A DNA stretch of 64,000 bases. Origin: Niastella yeongjuensis (GTDB lineage Bacteria > Bacteroidota > Bacteroidia > Chitinophagales > Chitinophagaceae). Below the pieces are notes generated by a model, which worked only from the letters and a program-made list of their open reading frames with translations, had not been told where the DNA came from and ran no database searches. Shown here one piece after another: positions 18,953-28,226 of the stretch; the first letter of the stretch is position 1; every line of letters begins with the position of its first letter. The DNA lies in NCBI RefSeq assembly GCF_900110245.1, contig NZ_FOCZ01000002.1:682001-746000 (forward strand), written 5' to 3'. The position numbers and the translations under genes were made by a program.

Positions 18953-20182
18953 GTGATAGGTGGAATACTTTTAGTGATCCTGTTTTATGCAATAACGTTG
19001 CCGTTACTGCAAATGATGAAACGGCGTTTGCCCTTCTTCCAGGTGGGGTTAATGAAGAACCTGTACTGGTTCCATGTGCTGTTTTGCATCATTTATTACG
19101 TCTTCCAGTTGTTTGCTCGTTCCGACTCGCAGGACTACTACCTGCGGGCGGCACAGAATTATGCCAACTGGTTCAGCGCATACGATACAGGTACGCCCTT
19201 TATTGATTTTACGGCTTACCCGTTCGTTAATTACCTGGGCTTTACTTTCGAAATGATGTTTGTGCTGTTTGCCTACATGGGGTATTGGGGGTTCGTATAC
19301 TTCTATGTGTATTTTAAAGAGAATACGAAGTACCGACATAAGATCTGGGGCATGGAGCTGATCCCGCTGTTGTTCTTTCTGCCCAACATGCACTTCTGGA
19401 CTGTTTCGCTGGGTAAAGGATCGATCATCTTCTGGGGACTGGGCATGACGATGTATGGCCTTAGTAAGTTAAAGACCCGCAAGTTGCAACTGATATTAGG
19501 GTTGCTGATCATTTATCATGTACGCCCGCACGTTTTTTTGTTTATGGCTGTTGGTATTGTGGTGGGGATGTTTACCGGCCGGCAAAAAGTACCGGTATGG
19601 CAAAAACTGCTGGTGTTTGGAGCGAGTATAGGCGCAATGGTTTTATTGTACGATAAGATCATGGCCTTCTCAAAGATAGATGGCGACAACGTATTGCAGA
19701 GCTTTAACCAGTTTTCAGCCGTTCGCTCGTACGAGTTGTCGAAAGCAGGGTCGGGTATCGATATCTCTAATTACCCGCTTGCACTGAAATTATTTACCTT
19801 CTGGTTTCGCCCCCTGTTTGTTGATTCACCGGGCGGCATGGGGTTGCTGGTATCGGTAGAAAATGTTTTGTACCTGGCACTTACTGCCAAATTGTTCCAG
19901 AAAGGATTTATAAAATTCCTGCGCAAAGGCACCGCCTTGTTAAAGACAACTGCAGTTGCATTTATAGCCACCTCGTTTGCTTTGTCCAACACCATGTCGA
20001 ATATGGGCATCATCATCCGGCAAAAAAGTATGATCATGTACTTTTTGTTGTTTGTGATCGTGATGTTCCTCGATTATAAAAAAGACCTGCAGGTAATGAA
20101 GAGGAGGAAGGCGATGGAAGCGAAGGAGGAAACGCCACCGGTTAAAAATGTGAAACTGGCGATAGCCGGAAGTAGGAGGTAG
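18953..20182 (+). CDS. polytopic membrane protein, candidate polysaccharide polymerase (Wzy-like)
   Basis: A 409-residue hydrophobic protein with about ten predicted membrane helices and a GTG start 11 bp after the preceding stop. There is a sizeable loop between early helices (ARSDSQDYYLRAAQNYANWF) and a charged cytoplasmic C-terminus. Wzy polymerases have this size and topology but little sequence conservation. It is the only polytopic non-ABC protein inside the glycosyltransferase run, so Wzy is the likeliest role. An O-acyltransferase is less likely, since no acyltransferase motif is seen. The last codons fall inside a GTAGGAG-type short repeat, suggesting the 3' end was remodelled. Confidence 0.6.
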   Translation: MIGGILLVILFYAITLPLLQMMKRRLPFFQVGLMKNLYWFHVLFCIIYYVFQLFARSDSQDYYLRAAQNYANWFSAYDTGTPFIDFTAYPFVNYLGFTFEMMFVLFAYMGYWGFVYFYVYFKENTKYRHKIWGMELIPLLFFLPNMHFWTVSLGKGSIIFWGLGMTMYGLSKLKTRKLQLILGLLIIYHVRPHVFLFMAVGIVVGMFTGRQKVPVWQKLLVFGASIGAMVLLYDKIMAFSKIDGDNVLQSFNQFSAVRSYELSKAGSGIDISNYPLALKLFTFWFRPLFVDSPGGMGLLVSVENVLYLALTAKLFQKGFIKFLRKGTALLKTTAVAFIATSFALSNTMSNMGIIIRQKSMIMYFLLFVIVMFLDYKKDLQVMKRRKAMEAKEETPPVKNVKLAIAGSRR

Positions 20183-20249
20183 GAAGTAGGAGGTGGGGGC
20201 GGGCGAGGCCCGGAACTTTAAACTAAAAACTTAGAACTTAAAACTGAGA
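20172..20249 (+). repeat. short heptad quasi-repeats at the end of the Wzy-like gene
   Basis: The segment starts with a GTAGGAG/GTAGGAA 7-bp series that overlaps the stop codon of the membrane protein gene. It then turns into an AACTTTA/AACTTAA-type series just before the deacetylase start. The same AACTTTAAACT wording is found again near 54,800 and 57,440. Confidence 0.6.
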
Positions 20250-20250
20250 T

Positions 20251-21276
20251 ATGCAAGGTATATTCACCGTATCACTCGATTTTGAATTGCACTGGGGTGT
20301 TTTTGATAAAAGAGACCGGCAGCAGCGGGAAGCCAATTATAAAAATACATTGCGTATAGTTCCGCAAATGCTGGAACTGTTCAGCAAATACGATGTGCAT
20401 GTAACCTGGGCAACGGTTGGTAGTTTGTTTGCTGCTAACCGGGAGGAATGGGAAACCTTTAGGCCTTCCATTGAACCTGATTATGCGGTAGAAAAATATT
20501 CAGCGTATAAATGGGTTCGTCAGCATGGAATGGACTCACAATATCAATGGGCGCATTTTGCACCGGAAGAAGTAGCAATGATCATGAAGTACCCGGGACA
20601 GGAACTGGCCACCCATACGTTCAGCCATTATTATTGCCTGGAAGAACAACGGGAGAAAATGGCCTTCGACGCTGATTTGAAAGCAGCGGTTAAAGCAGCT
20701 GAAAAATTCAAAGCGCCTATGCGTTCGCTGGTATTTCCGCGTAACCAGTTCAACCCCGAGTACCTGAAGATCTGTTACGATAATGGGATCAAAACGGTTC
20801 GTTCCAATCCCGATGGGTGGTTCTGGTCGCCGGTTACCAATGGCGGCGCTGGTTTCATGCGCCGGGTATTCCGTACTGCAGATGCGTATATACAGGTAGG
20901 TGGAGTAAGAACTTCTTATCCTTTAAGTAAAATAAAGGTTACACCGGGTGAACCATTGCAATTGCCGGCAAGCCGGTTCTTACGGCCCTGGAATCCGAAA
21001 TCGGAGCTGGCCAATAAAATGCGTTTGCGCAGGTCGTGCCAGGAGATCCGCATTGCGGCACAGAAAAAAGAAGTCTATCACCTGTGGTGGCACCCCGAAA
21101 ATTTTGGTGATTATCCCGAACAGAATTTACAAAGCCTGGAAGTACTGTTGAAAGAATTTAAAAAATGCCAGCAGAAATATGGGATGACGAGCTGGAATAT
21201 GGGCGAGTATGATCAATACCTGGTACGTGAAGCAGCGCCCAAAGCAGTAAAACAGGCAGACAAAGTATTACAATAA
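20251..21276 (+). CDS. polysaccharide deacetylase (NodB-homology)
   Basis: A 341-residue protein with a NodB-type fold. SLDFELHWG near the N-terminus provides the metal-binding acidic residue, and ELATHTFSHYYC near residues 118-129 provides the HxxxH metal ligands. MRSLVFPRNQFN follows, the usual third motif. No signal peptide is apparent, so it may act in the cytoplasm on a lipid-linked intermediate. It is the last + strand gene before a convergent acetyltransferase gene. N-deacetylation of a HexNAc residue is the expected role. Confidence 0.83.
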   Translation: MQGIFTVSLDFELHWGVFDKRDRQQREANYKNTLRIVPQMLELFSKYDVHVTWATVGSLFAANREEWETFRPSIEPDYAVEKYSAYKWVRQHGMDSQYQWAHFAPEEVAMIMKYPGQELATHTFSHYYCLEEQREKMAFDADLKAAVKAAEKFKAPMRSLVFPRNQFNPEYLKICYDNGIKTVRSNPDGWFWSPVTNGGAGFMRRVFRTADAYIQVGGVRTSYPLSKIKVTPGEPLQLPASRFLRPWNPKSELANKMRLRRSCQEIRIAAQKKEVYHLWWHPENFGDYPEQNLQSLEVLLKEFKKCQQKYGMTSWNMGEYDQYLVREAAPKAVKQADKVLQ

Positions 21277-21300
21277 GACTACTGCATGTAAAAGATTAAT

Positions 21301-21330
21301 ACCAGGCAGCCACATATGTACCTGCCTGGT
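21301..21330. terminator. hairpin between convergent genes
   Basis: A 9-bp perfect stem, ACCAGGCAG with CTGCCTGGT, around a 12-base loop lies between the deacetylase stop (+) and the acetyltransferase stop (-). There is no long T-run on the + side, so it may be a bidirectional or weak terminator. Confidence 0.5.
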
Positions 21331-21400
21331 GTAGGATTTCTTCCCTTAAAATAAAGAACAGTCGGACTTTCCCGGCTTACCAAACCTGGCAGCGGAACGA

Positions 21401-22399
21401 TTAAAAAAGTTCCATATCGCCCAGAGAATAGCCCCAGTTTTTAATGTCCAGTAATTCGGGAAATTTTTCATTCATGTTCAAATCTCTTAAGGTAACAATG
21501 GGACCACGGTGCTGAACAGGTATTATTCCCATCCAGTTAAGAGCAGCTTGATGTGATTGATATTGCTGTCCTGAAAATGAAATGACCTGTATTTTATGTT
21601 TTTTGCAGTAGGGGAGAACCACCTTGCTGATGCTGGAGTTGATGCGCCTGTTTGATGAAGGGTTATTAAATAACATACAGTCTACCAGGCGCAACTCTCT
21701 GGTAAAAGAATGTTGCTTGATGCGGCCGATGAGCAGGAAGTTTTCGAAGTCGGTAAAATAATTATAGCTGAACAGCGGGTTGTCGGCGTAGCGCCACCGG
21801 ATATACGAAGCGGATAACACAGTATTTAATTGTTCGGTATTCTGAACATATTTATCCATTAAAGCAAACACCCTGGGGTCCCAGGTTTGGGTAGGTGTGG
21901 GATCTTCGGTGGTTGAAACGCCTTTCCCTTTTTTGAAGGCAAGCGCAAGGCCCAATGCTACCGGGTTTCTTATTTTAAATTTCAAGGGCATTCTGCCCTG
22001 TTGCACCCAGCCCATTTTTAGATAACCAGGCCTGCTTTGATCATTGGGCGTATTAAATACGAAATGTACGCCCTGTTGTTTACACAGTTCCAATTGTTGC
22101 AGGGTCAGCTTTTTAAAAATACCTTTTCCCTGGTGATCAGGATGGGTAGCAGTATCTACGGCCCGAATGGCTTTATAAGTAGTGTCTTTCCATTTCCACT
22201 GCCATTGCATAAACGCTCTTAACCCAATGAGCATTCCGTTTTCTTCGGCCAGCAATACGAAAGAAGGGCCGAAGGGGTTTTGTTCATGTTTCCAGTTCCA
22301 CAGAAATTCTGATTTGGGTATAAGCCCTTCACCCAGAGATTTTTTTAATAGTTCTATCATTGCGGGTTTGTCCTGGGGCGTGGCGGGTCGTATTTGCAT
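21401..22399 (-). CDS. GNAT-family N-acetyltransferase
   Basis: A 332-residue protein on the - strand, opposite to all neighbours. IRPATPQDKPAMIELLKKSL opens a GNAT domain, and VDTATHPDHQGKGIFKKLT (about 80-98) carries the acetyl-CoA phosphate loop Q-x-x-G-x-G/I. The later sequence FVFNTPNDQSRPGYLKMGW is typical of long GNATs in Bacteroidota polysaccharide loci. The C-terminal half may be a second, degenerate GNAT fold. Its orientation breaks the locus in two. An amino-sugar acylation role is plausible but not shown. Confidence 0.8.
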   Translation of the reverse strand: MQIRPATPQDKPAMIELLKKSLGEGLIPKSEFLWNWKHEQNPFGPSFVLLAEENGMLIGLRAFMQWQWKWKDTTYKAIRAVDTATHPDHQGKGIFKKLTLQQLELCKQQGVHFVFNTPNDQSRPGYLKMGWVQQGRMPLKFKIRNPVALGLALAFKKGKGVSTTEDPTPTQTWDPRVFALMDKYVQNTEQLNTVLSASYIRWRYADNPLFSYNYFTDFENFLLIGRIKQHSFTRELRLVDCMLFNNPSSNRRINSSISKVVLPYCKKHKIQVISFSGQQYQSHQAALNWMGIIPVQHRGPIVTLRDLNMNEKFPELLDIKNWGYSLGDMELF

Positions 22400-22549
22400 G
22401 GTAAGTAGATTATGATTGTTGTAGCCGGGTTAACGAATTGAAAAATAAATTACGAACATTTTTTCTTCTTTACAATATTGCAGCTGTATAAAGGTAAGCA
22501 ATCTTTATAGCGTACCCGAATTGGCGAACCTCATACACAAACAGATAAC

Positions 22550-23725
22550 ATGAAATCATCGAATAAACTGATCCGGATAACTACCGTGCCTGTGTCTTTA
22601 AGTGTGTTACTTAAAGACCAGCTCCGGTATATGTCTGATCATTTTGAAGTACTTGCAGTTTCCTCGCCCGACAAAATGCTGGAGCAGGTTGGTGCCCGTG
22701 AGGGCGTACGAACCGCTCCTGTACCCATGACGCGGGCTATTACTCCCGTGAAAGATATTAAAGCATTGTGGAAGTTATACAGATTGTTGAAAAAAGAAAA
22801 GCCTGCTATTGTGCATACGCATACACCCAAAGCGGGGTTACTGGGTATGATGGCCAGCCGTCTGGCGGGTGTGCCTGTACGCATGCACACCGTAGCCGGT
22901 ATGCCATTGATGGAAAATACCGGGATGAAAAGAAAGGTGCTTGATTTTGTAGAACGGCTTACCTACAGTTGCGCCACACATGTATACCCGAATTCGAAAG
23001 TGCTGGCCGGCTTCATTCTGGACAATCACTTTTGCAGGGAACAAAAAATGAAGGTGCTCGGCAATGGAAGCAGCAATGGCATCAATACCCGTTTTTTTCA
23101 GCCGGGGGAAGAATTGAGTAAAACGGCCAGTGAGTTGAGAAAGAAATTCGGACTAACCGATAAAGACTTTGTGTTTGTTTTTGTAGGCAGGCTGGTAAAG
23201 GATAAGGGGATTGAAGAACTGGTAGAAGCATTCAGCGAGGTAAAGGGAAAACACCCGAATATTAAATTGCTGCTGGTGGGGCCGTATGAACCGGAACGCG
23301 ATCCTTTGGCTCCGGCTACACACACCATCATTGAAACAGATAAGTCGATCATTCATGCCGGGTTTCAGCAGGACATCAGGCCGTTTTTGATGATCAGCCA
23401 GGCGCTTGCCTTTCCTTCGTACCGCGAAGGTTTTCCTAATGTGCCCATGCAGGCCGGCTGCTTCAATCTGCCTTCTATAGTGACCGACATCAATGGGTGT
23501 AATGAGATTATAGAAGACGGTAGAAATGGGCTGATCATTCCGGCCAAGAGTGTACCGGACCTGCAAAATGCCATGAACCGGCTATTGACCGATACCTCTT
23601 TATATCTTACTTTGCAGTCCAATGCACGCAAGATGATCGTGGACCGCTACGAACAGAAATACCTTTGGGAATTGTTGTTAAAAGAATATCACGACCACTT
23701 AAAAGCTCATGCAATTGTATCGTAA
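22550..23725 (+). CDS. GT4 glycosyltransferase
   Basis: A 391-residue family-4 glycosyltransferase ([40 protein letters not shown]). The donor domain has [34 protein letters not shown] and [34 protein letters not shown]. This resembles the CapM/PglA group, in which such a transferase adds the second sugar after the initiating phosphosugar transferase. The next gene is that transferase and overlaps by 17 bp, which supports the pairing. Confidence 0.9.
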   Translation: MKSSNKLIRITTVPVSLSVLLKDQLRYMSDHFEVLAVSSPDKMLEQVGAREGVRTAPVPMTRAITPVKDIKALWKLYRLLKKEKPAIVHTHTPKAGLLGMMASRLAGVPVRMHTVAGMPLMENTGMKRKVLDFVERLTYSCATHVYPNSKVLAGFILDNHFCREQKMKVLGNGSSNGINTRFFQPGEELSKTASELRKKFGLTDKDFVFVFVGRLVKDKGIEELVEAFSEVKGKHPNIKLLLVGPYEPERDPLAPATHTIIETDKSIIHAGFQQDIRPFLMISQALAFPSYREGFPNVPMQAGCFNLPSIVTDINGCNEIIEDGRNGLIIPAKSVPDLQNAMNRLLTDTSLYLTLQSNARKMIVDRYEQKYLWELLLKEYHDHLKAHAIVS

Positions 23726-24317
23726 TTTTTTTAAGAGATGCCTCGACTTTGTAGTAAGCCTGATCGCATTCAGTTTACTACTGCCGCTGTTTATACTCGT
23801 TACCGCTTTATTATATATCGCCAACCAGGGCAGTCCTTTCTTTGTACAGCCACGACCCGGTAAAAACGGAAGCATATTTAAACTGATAAAGTTTAAAACC
23901 ATGAACGATAGGAAGGATGCAGCGGGCAACTTATTATCAGATGCGGAACGTTTGACCGCTATTGGAAAGTTCATCAGGAAAACATCACTTGATGAAATTC
24001 CGCAATTGATCAACGTCATTAAAGGCGAAATGAGTTTAATAGGTCCACGTCCTTTGTTGGTGGAATACTTACCTTTATATAGCACTACTCAAAAAAGAAG
24101 ACATGACGTGCGGCCCGGCATCACCGGCTGGGCACAGGTAAATGGACGCAATGCTATTGGCTGGCAGCAAAAGTTTGAACTGGATGTATGGTATGTAGAT
24201 CATGTAAGTTTTCGGTTAGACTGTAAGATTGTCCTTTTTACTATTATGAAGGTTGTTAAAAGTGAAGGCGTTAGTCAACAAGGCCACGTAACCATGACCA
24301 AGTTCCAGGGAAACTAA
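23709..24317 (+). CDS. initiating undecaprenyl-phosphate sugar phosphotransferase (PglC-type)
   Basis: A 202-residue monotopic phosphoglycosyl transferase. One N-terminal re-entrant hydrophobic segment ([23 protein letters not shown], about 14-36) is followed by the catalytic domain. It has [23 protein letters not shown] with the Asp-Glu catalytic dyad, SLIGPRPLL and [14 protein letters not shown]. Its length matches PglC rather than the larger WbaP/WcaJ. It transfers a sugar-1-phosphate to undecaprenyl phosphate at the inner membrane and so starts the repeat unit. PglD/E/F-like genes follow, suggesting a bacillosamine-type first sugar. Confidence 0.93.
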   Translation: MQLYRNFFKRCLDFVVSLIAFSLLLPLFILVTALLYIANQGSPFFVQPRPGKNGSIFKLIKFKTMNDRKDAAGNLLSDAERLTAIGKFIRKTSLDEIPQLINVIKGEMSLIGPRPLLVEYLPLYSTTQKRRHDVRPGITGWAQVNGRNAIGWQQKFELDVWYVDHVSFRLDCKIVLFTIMKVVKSEGVSQQGHVTMTKFQGN

Positions 24318-24448
24318 AGGTTTCACCTGATCCCTCCTCCAAATATTCCTCTGTATTACCCGGTTATTCTGCTAAAATAATCGTAACTTATTATTACGTG
24401 GTTAACTTATGAACGATTAAACACTATAAACCCTAAGTTGCTCTGATT

Positions 24449-25825
24449 ATGATTCGATTTTCACCCCCTTATATCGATGATGATATAATTAAAGAGGTCA
24501 CCTCTATTTTGCAAAGCGGCTGGCTGACCACTGGCCCTGCAACAAAAGAACTGGAAATGGAAATGGCTTTGTTCTGCAATATTGATCATACCCTGGCTGT
24601 TAACTCAGCTACATCGGGTATGATATTGATGTTACATTGGTATGGTATTAAAGAAGGCGATGAAGTAATTGTGCCAGCCTATACCTATTGCGCTACGGCA
24701 TTGGCTGTAATGCATGTAGGTGCCAGGCCGGTTATGGTGGATGTAGGAAGTGATTTTAATATCGATTGCGAAAAAATAAAAGAGGCCATTACCGAAAGAA
24801 CAAAAGCGATCATTGCAGTTGATTTTGCAGGCTGGCCTTGCGATTATGATGGCATTTACAGCATCGTGAATGAGGAGGACATAAAAAAGAAATTCCGGCC
24901 GGCATCGGATGCGCAACACCAGTTGGGCCGCATCATGGTCATGGACGATGCCGCCCATGCGCTGGGCGCCACATACAAGAACAAGCCCATAGGTTCCTGT
25001 GCCGACATTACTGTATTCTCGCTGCATGCCGTAAAAAATATTACTTCTGCCGAAGGGGGTGTTATTGCCATTAATCTGCCGGCGCCATTTAATAGCGAAG
25101 AAGTGTATAATACGCTTCGCATCTGGAGTTTGAATGGCCAAACAAAAGATGCCTTTACAAAAACAAAGGCCGGCGCCTGGCAATACGATGTTATTTATCC
25201 TGGTTTTAAAATGAACATGCCCGATGTACTGGCCGCAGTAGCATTGGCGCAGTTTAAAAAATATGAGAACCTGTTGCTGATTGAAAGAAAGCGGGTATTT
25301 GATTTCTATAACAACATCTTTTCAAAATACGATTGGGCTATTTGTCCGCCGTATCAGCAAAGCGGCTGTGCTTCTTCTTATCATCTGTATCCATTACGTA
25401 TCAAGAACGGTAATGAGGAAGAACGCAATAAAATTATTGAAGGCATATCAGGCCGGTCTGTTGCTGTAAATGTGCATTTTACACCATTGCCTATGCTTAC
25501 TGTGTTTAAGCAGGCTGGTTATAAGATCGAGGACTATCCTGCATCTTATAATTTATATAATAACGAGATATCACTTCCCATTTATCCTCAGCTGACCAAC
25601 GATCAATGCAAAACTGTAACAGAAGCAGTTATTGAGTCAGTTAAAGAACTGCGGCCGGTGAAAACGCTGCTTCGTTCCATATTATTCCCGGTAATGATTA
25701 TGATGGGCGGGTTAGAGAATGCCACAATGTCCGATGAGCGGGAAATCGATGATGAAGAGACATACAGCTATGCCGAAGGCTTTGTGAAACGCAAGGCTGG
25801 CCGGTATTATCGGTTTACCGCTTAG
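24449..25825 (+). CDS. DegT-type aminotransferase with C-terminal extension
   Basis: A 458-residue PLP aminotransferase; the family is usually about 370-400. FSPPYIDDDIIKEV and GWLTTGPATKELE open the protein. AVNSATSGMILML, MVMDDAAHALGATYKNKPIGS and TVFSLHAVKNITSAEGG carry the cofactor site, with the PLP lysine near 196. After residue about 402 an extra 55 residues follow, with a hydrophobic stretch (LLRSILFPVMIMMGG) and an acidic piece (SDEREIDDEETY). An insert of about 30 residues near 140-160 (NEEDIKKKFRPASDAQHQ) is also unusual. It probably makes a UDP-4-amino-sugar from the PglF-like product. Confidence 0.87.
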   Translation: MIRFSPPYIDDDIIKEVTSILQSGWLTTGPATKELEMEMALFCNIDHTLAVNSATSGMILMLHWYGIKEGDEVIVPAYTYCATALAVMHVGARPVMVDVGSDFNIDCEKIKEAITERTKAIIAVDFAGWPCDYDGIYSIVNEEDIKKKFRPASDAQHQLGRIMVMDDAAHALGATYKNKPIGSCADITVFSLHAVKNITSAEGGVIAINLPAPFNSEEVYNTLRIWSLNGQTKDAFTKTKAGAWQYDVIYPGFKMNMPDVLAAVALAQFKKYENLLLIERKRVFDFYNNIFSKYDWAICPPYQQSGCASSYHLYPLRIKNGNEEERNKIIEGISGRSVAVNVHFTPLPMLTVFKQAGYKIEDYPASYNLYNNEISLPIYPQLTNDQCKTVTEAVIESVKELRPVKTLLRSILFPVMIMMGGLENATMSDEREIDDEETYSYAEGFVKRKAGRYYRFTA

Positions 25826-25993
25826 TGGTAATTTGATTAAAAAAATAAGGGTTTACCCAATTATAATATTGCGCATCAAATATAAGTGTGTATTTTTACG
25901 CCACATATTTGATGCCTTTCTTTGTATTTACCTAATTGAGTACTGTTTACTATTTCTGTTAAAATCCTTTCTGAGAATTGCCCTTATCAACTT

Positions 25994-26623
25994 ATGTCGT
26001 TTACCAATCGAATATTATTGTATGGCGCAAGTGGCCATGCGAAGGTGATTTGTGAAGTACTGGAGAGCCAGGGCCGGATTCCCAATGGATTGATTGATGA
26101 CAATCCGAACGTAAAAACGTTACTGGATTATTCTGTGTATAATACTTTGCAGCAGGCTGCAGTAGTACCGGAAGATGAGTTTATCATTTCTATAGGAAGT
26201 AACCGCATCCGAAAAATAGTAGCTCAAAAATTAAATGGGGTACAATTTACCAATGCAGTTCATTCGTCAGCAGTGATTTCACCACGTAGTTCAATTGGTC
26301 AGGGAACTGTGATAATGGCTAATGTTTCGGTAAATGTGCACAGCGTCATAGGAGAACATGTTATATTAAATACCAATTGTTCCATTGATCATGATTGTGT
26401 AGTGGACAACTTTGTACATATATCACCCAATGTTGCCCTGGCAGGAGATGTGCAGGTGGGAGAGGGCACGCAAGTGGGTATTGGCGCCTGTGTAAAACAG
26501 GGAATTCGCATAGGTAAGTGGGTAATGATAGGTGCGGGTGCTGTTATAATCAGGGATGTGCCGGATCATGCAGTGGTGGTGGGCAATCCCGGCCGGATCA
26601 TTAAGATGAATGAGCCGGTATGA
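25994..26623 (+). CDS. sugar O/N-acyltransferase, NeuD/PglD family
   Basis: A 209-residue protein. Residues 1 to about 85 form the Rossmann-like N-domain typical of PglD (RILLYGASGHAKVICEVLESQG). From about 90 a left-handed beta-helix of hexapeptide repeats follows (GQGTVIMANVSVNVHSVIGEHVILN). The catalytic histidine pair is seen in CSIDHDCVV. PglD-type enzymes acetylate the 4-amino group of UDP-linked amino sugars. Position between two DegT aminotransferase genes supports that role. Confidence 0.9.
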   Translation: MSFTNRILLYGASGHAKVICEVLESQGRIPNGLIDDNPNVKTLLDYSVYNTLQQAAVVPEDEFIISIGSNRIRKIVAQKLNGVQFTNAVHSSAVISPRSSIGQGTVIMANVSVNVHSVIGEHVILNTNCSIDHDCVVDNFVHISPNVALAGDVQVGEGTQVGIGACVKQGIRIGKWVMIGAGAVIIRDVPDHAVVVGNPGRIIKMNEPV

Positions 26624-26725
26624 TTTTAGAAAAAAATAGTTTGTAGATAATATTTAAATAACCTGATTGGCTGAACTTGTTTTATCTGCAAAAGCATTTT
26701 ATTTTGCCAATTTAAGTTGCATTCA

Positions 26726-27937
26726 ATGAAAGAGAAAATCTGGTTGTCGTCCCCGCATATGGGAGAAAAGGAATTGGAGTATGTTCAGGAAGCATTTGCT
26801 ACAAACTGGATTGCGCCGCTGGGCCCTCATGTAACTGGTATGGAGCACGACCTGGAAGCGTACCTGGGAAATAATGTGCATGTGGCAGCATTGAGTTCCG
26901 GAACAGCAGCCTTGCATCTGGCATTAATAATACTGGGCGTTAAAGCCGGTGACGAAGTAATTTGCCAGTCACTGACTTTCTCAGCTTCCGCCAACCCTAT
27001 CGTATACCAGGGAGCTTCACCTGTATTTGTCGACAGTGAAGAAACCACCTGGAACATGTCGCCCGAATACCTGGAACTGGCTATACAGGACCGTATTAAA
27101 AATGGTAAAAAGCCCAAGGCGATCATTGTAGTGCATTTGTATGGTATGCCTGCTCAAATGGATGAGATCATGAGCATTGCCCGCCAGTACCAGATACCAG
27201 TAGTGGAAGATGCTGCCGAGGCATTGGGTTCAACATACAAGGGGAGAGCTGTAGGTACCTTCGGCGATCTGGGCATTCTTTCCTTTAACGGGAATAAAAT
27301 AATAACCACTTCAGGTGGTGGTGCGCTTATATCGGCCAATGAAGGATATATAAAGCAGGCCCGATTTTTAGCTACCCAGGCCCGGGATCATGCCCCCCAT
27401 TACCAGCACTCACAAATCGGGTATAACTACCGGATGAGTAATATATGTGCGGGTATTGGCCGTGGTCAAATGGAAGTACTGCCTGAACGGGTTGCCCGGC
27501 GCCGGTACAATTTTGACTTTTACAAACAAGCCCTGGAGGATATAAAAGGAATAGCGTTTATTACCGACCCGGGTAAAGATTATTATTCCAACCATTGGTT
27601 AACAACCATCCTGGTTGACAGTGATCAGTATTCAGTTATTGATATTCAGAACGCTTTGCATGAAGATAATATCGATTGCAGGCCGTTATGGAAGCCTATG
27701 CATTTGCAACCGGTATTTAAAAACTACCCGTATTATGGCAATGGGGTAAGCGATGGTCTGTTCGATAAAGGGCTTTGTTTACCATCGGGTTCAAATTTAA
27801 CTGATACTGAGTTAAACCGAGTGGTGGCGCGCATCAGGGAAGTGGTGAAAGTGAAAAAATCATCCAAAAATATTGCGAATAATCCAATTAGTTGCGTAAC
27901 TTTCGCTTTAGTTACAGCCCTCGCAACGTTCCTATGA
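26726..27937 (+). CDS. DegT-type aminotransferase, PglE-like
   Basis: PLP aminotransferase of about 403 residues. The start is placed at ATG 26726 (MKEKIWLSSPHMGEKELEYV), the family's normal opening; a TTG three codons earlier is less likely. AALSSGTAALHLAL, VVEDAAEALGSTYKGRAVG and LSFNGNKIITTSGGG hold the cofactor site, with the PLP lysine near 191. The wording is close to PglE/PseC-like UDP-4-keto-sugar aminotransferases. The last 35 residues (from VKVKKSSKNIANN) are not family-like and may result from 3'-end change. It probably works with the PglD- and PglF-like neighbours. Confidence 0.9.
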   Translation: MKEKIWLSSPHMGEKELEYVQEAFATNWIAPLGPHVTGMEHDLEAYLGNNVHVAALSSGTAALHLALIILGVKAGDEVICQSLTFSASANPIVYQGASPVFVDSEETTWNMSPEYLELAIQDRIKNGKKPKAIIVVHLYGMPAQMDEIMSIARQYQIPVVEDAAEALGSTYKGRAVGTFGDLGILSFNGNKIITTSGGGALISANEGYIKQARFLATQARDHAPHYQHSQIGYNYRMSNICAGIGRGQMEVLPERVARRRYNFDFYKQALEDIKGIAFITDPGKDYYSNHWLTTILVDSDQYSVIDIQNALHEDNIDCRPLWKPMHLQPVFKNYPYYGNGVSDGLFDKGLCLPSGSNLTDTELNRVVARIREVVKVKKSSKNIANNPISCVTFALVTALATFL

Positions 27938-28226
27938 AATGTCCTCATTTTCAAATCCAGCTGTTGTCCTTCTATAATTAGCCTCCTTTGATCAATATCC
28001 TGGTGTAAAAATCCGCCTGTTGTTGTTGTAGTGGTAATCCTTTGAACTTCCTAGAGTTTACAATCCATTTTTCTGTGCATTCAGGTTAACCCCGGATCCA
28101 TATTTCCTGCGTAATATCCATGTTTCGCTTGGCCATCCATTGCATAACGCACATGGTCATTCCATTTATTTCCTGGAAAATCCACGTGTTAGGAACAATC
28201 AACATTGTAAACTTATTGCTAATAGC

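Noticed and set aside
21401-22399. Mobile insertion at the single - strand gene of the polysaccharide locus
   Set aside because: No terminal inverted repeats, target duplication or transposase was seen; it is only inverted relative to neighbours.
25833-26048. 71-codon hydrophobic frame between the aminotransferase and the PglD-like gene
   Set aside because: It overlaps the PglD-like start in another frame, has a non-ATG-typical composition of A/T-rich DNA, and no known match.
28140-28226. Upstream start of the PglF-like protein at a TTG
   Set aside because: The extra 29 residues do not look like the family; the ATG at 28227 starts the usual N-terminus.
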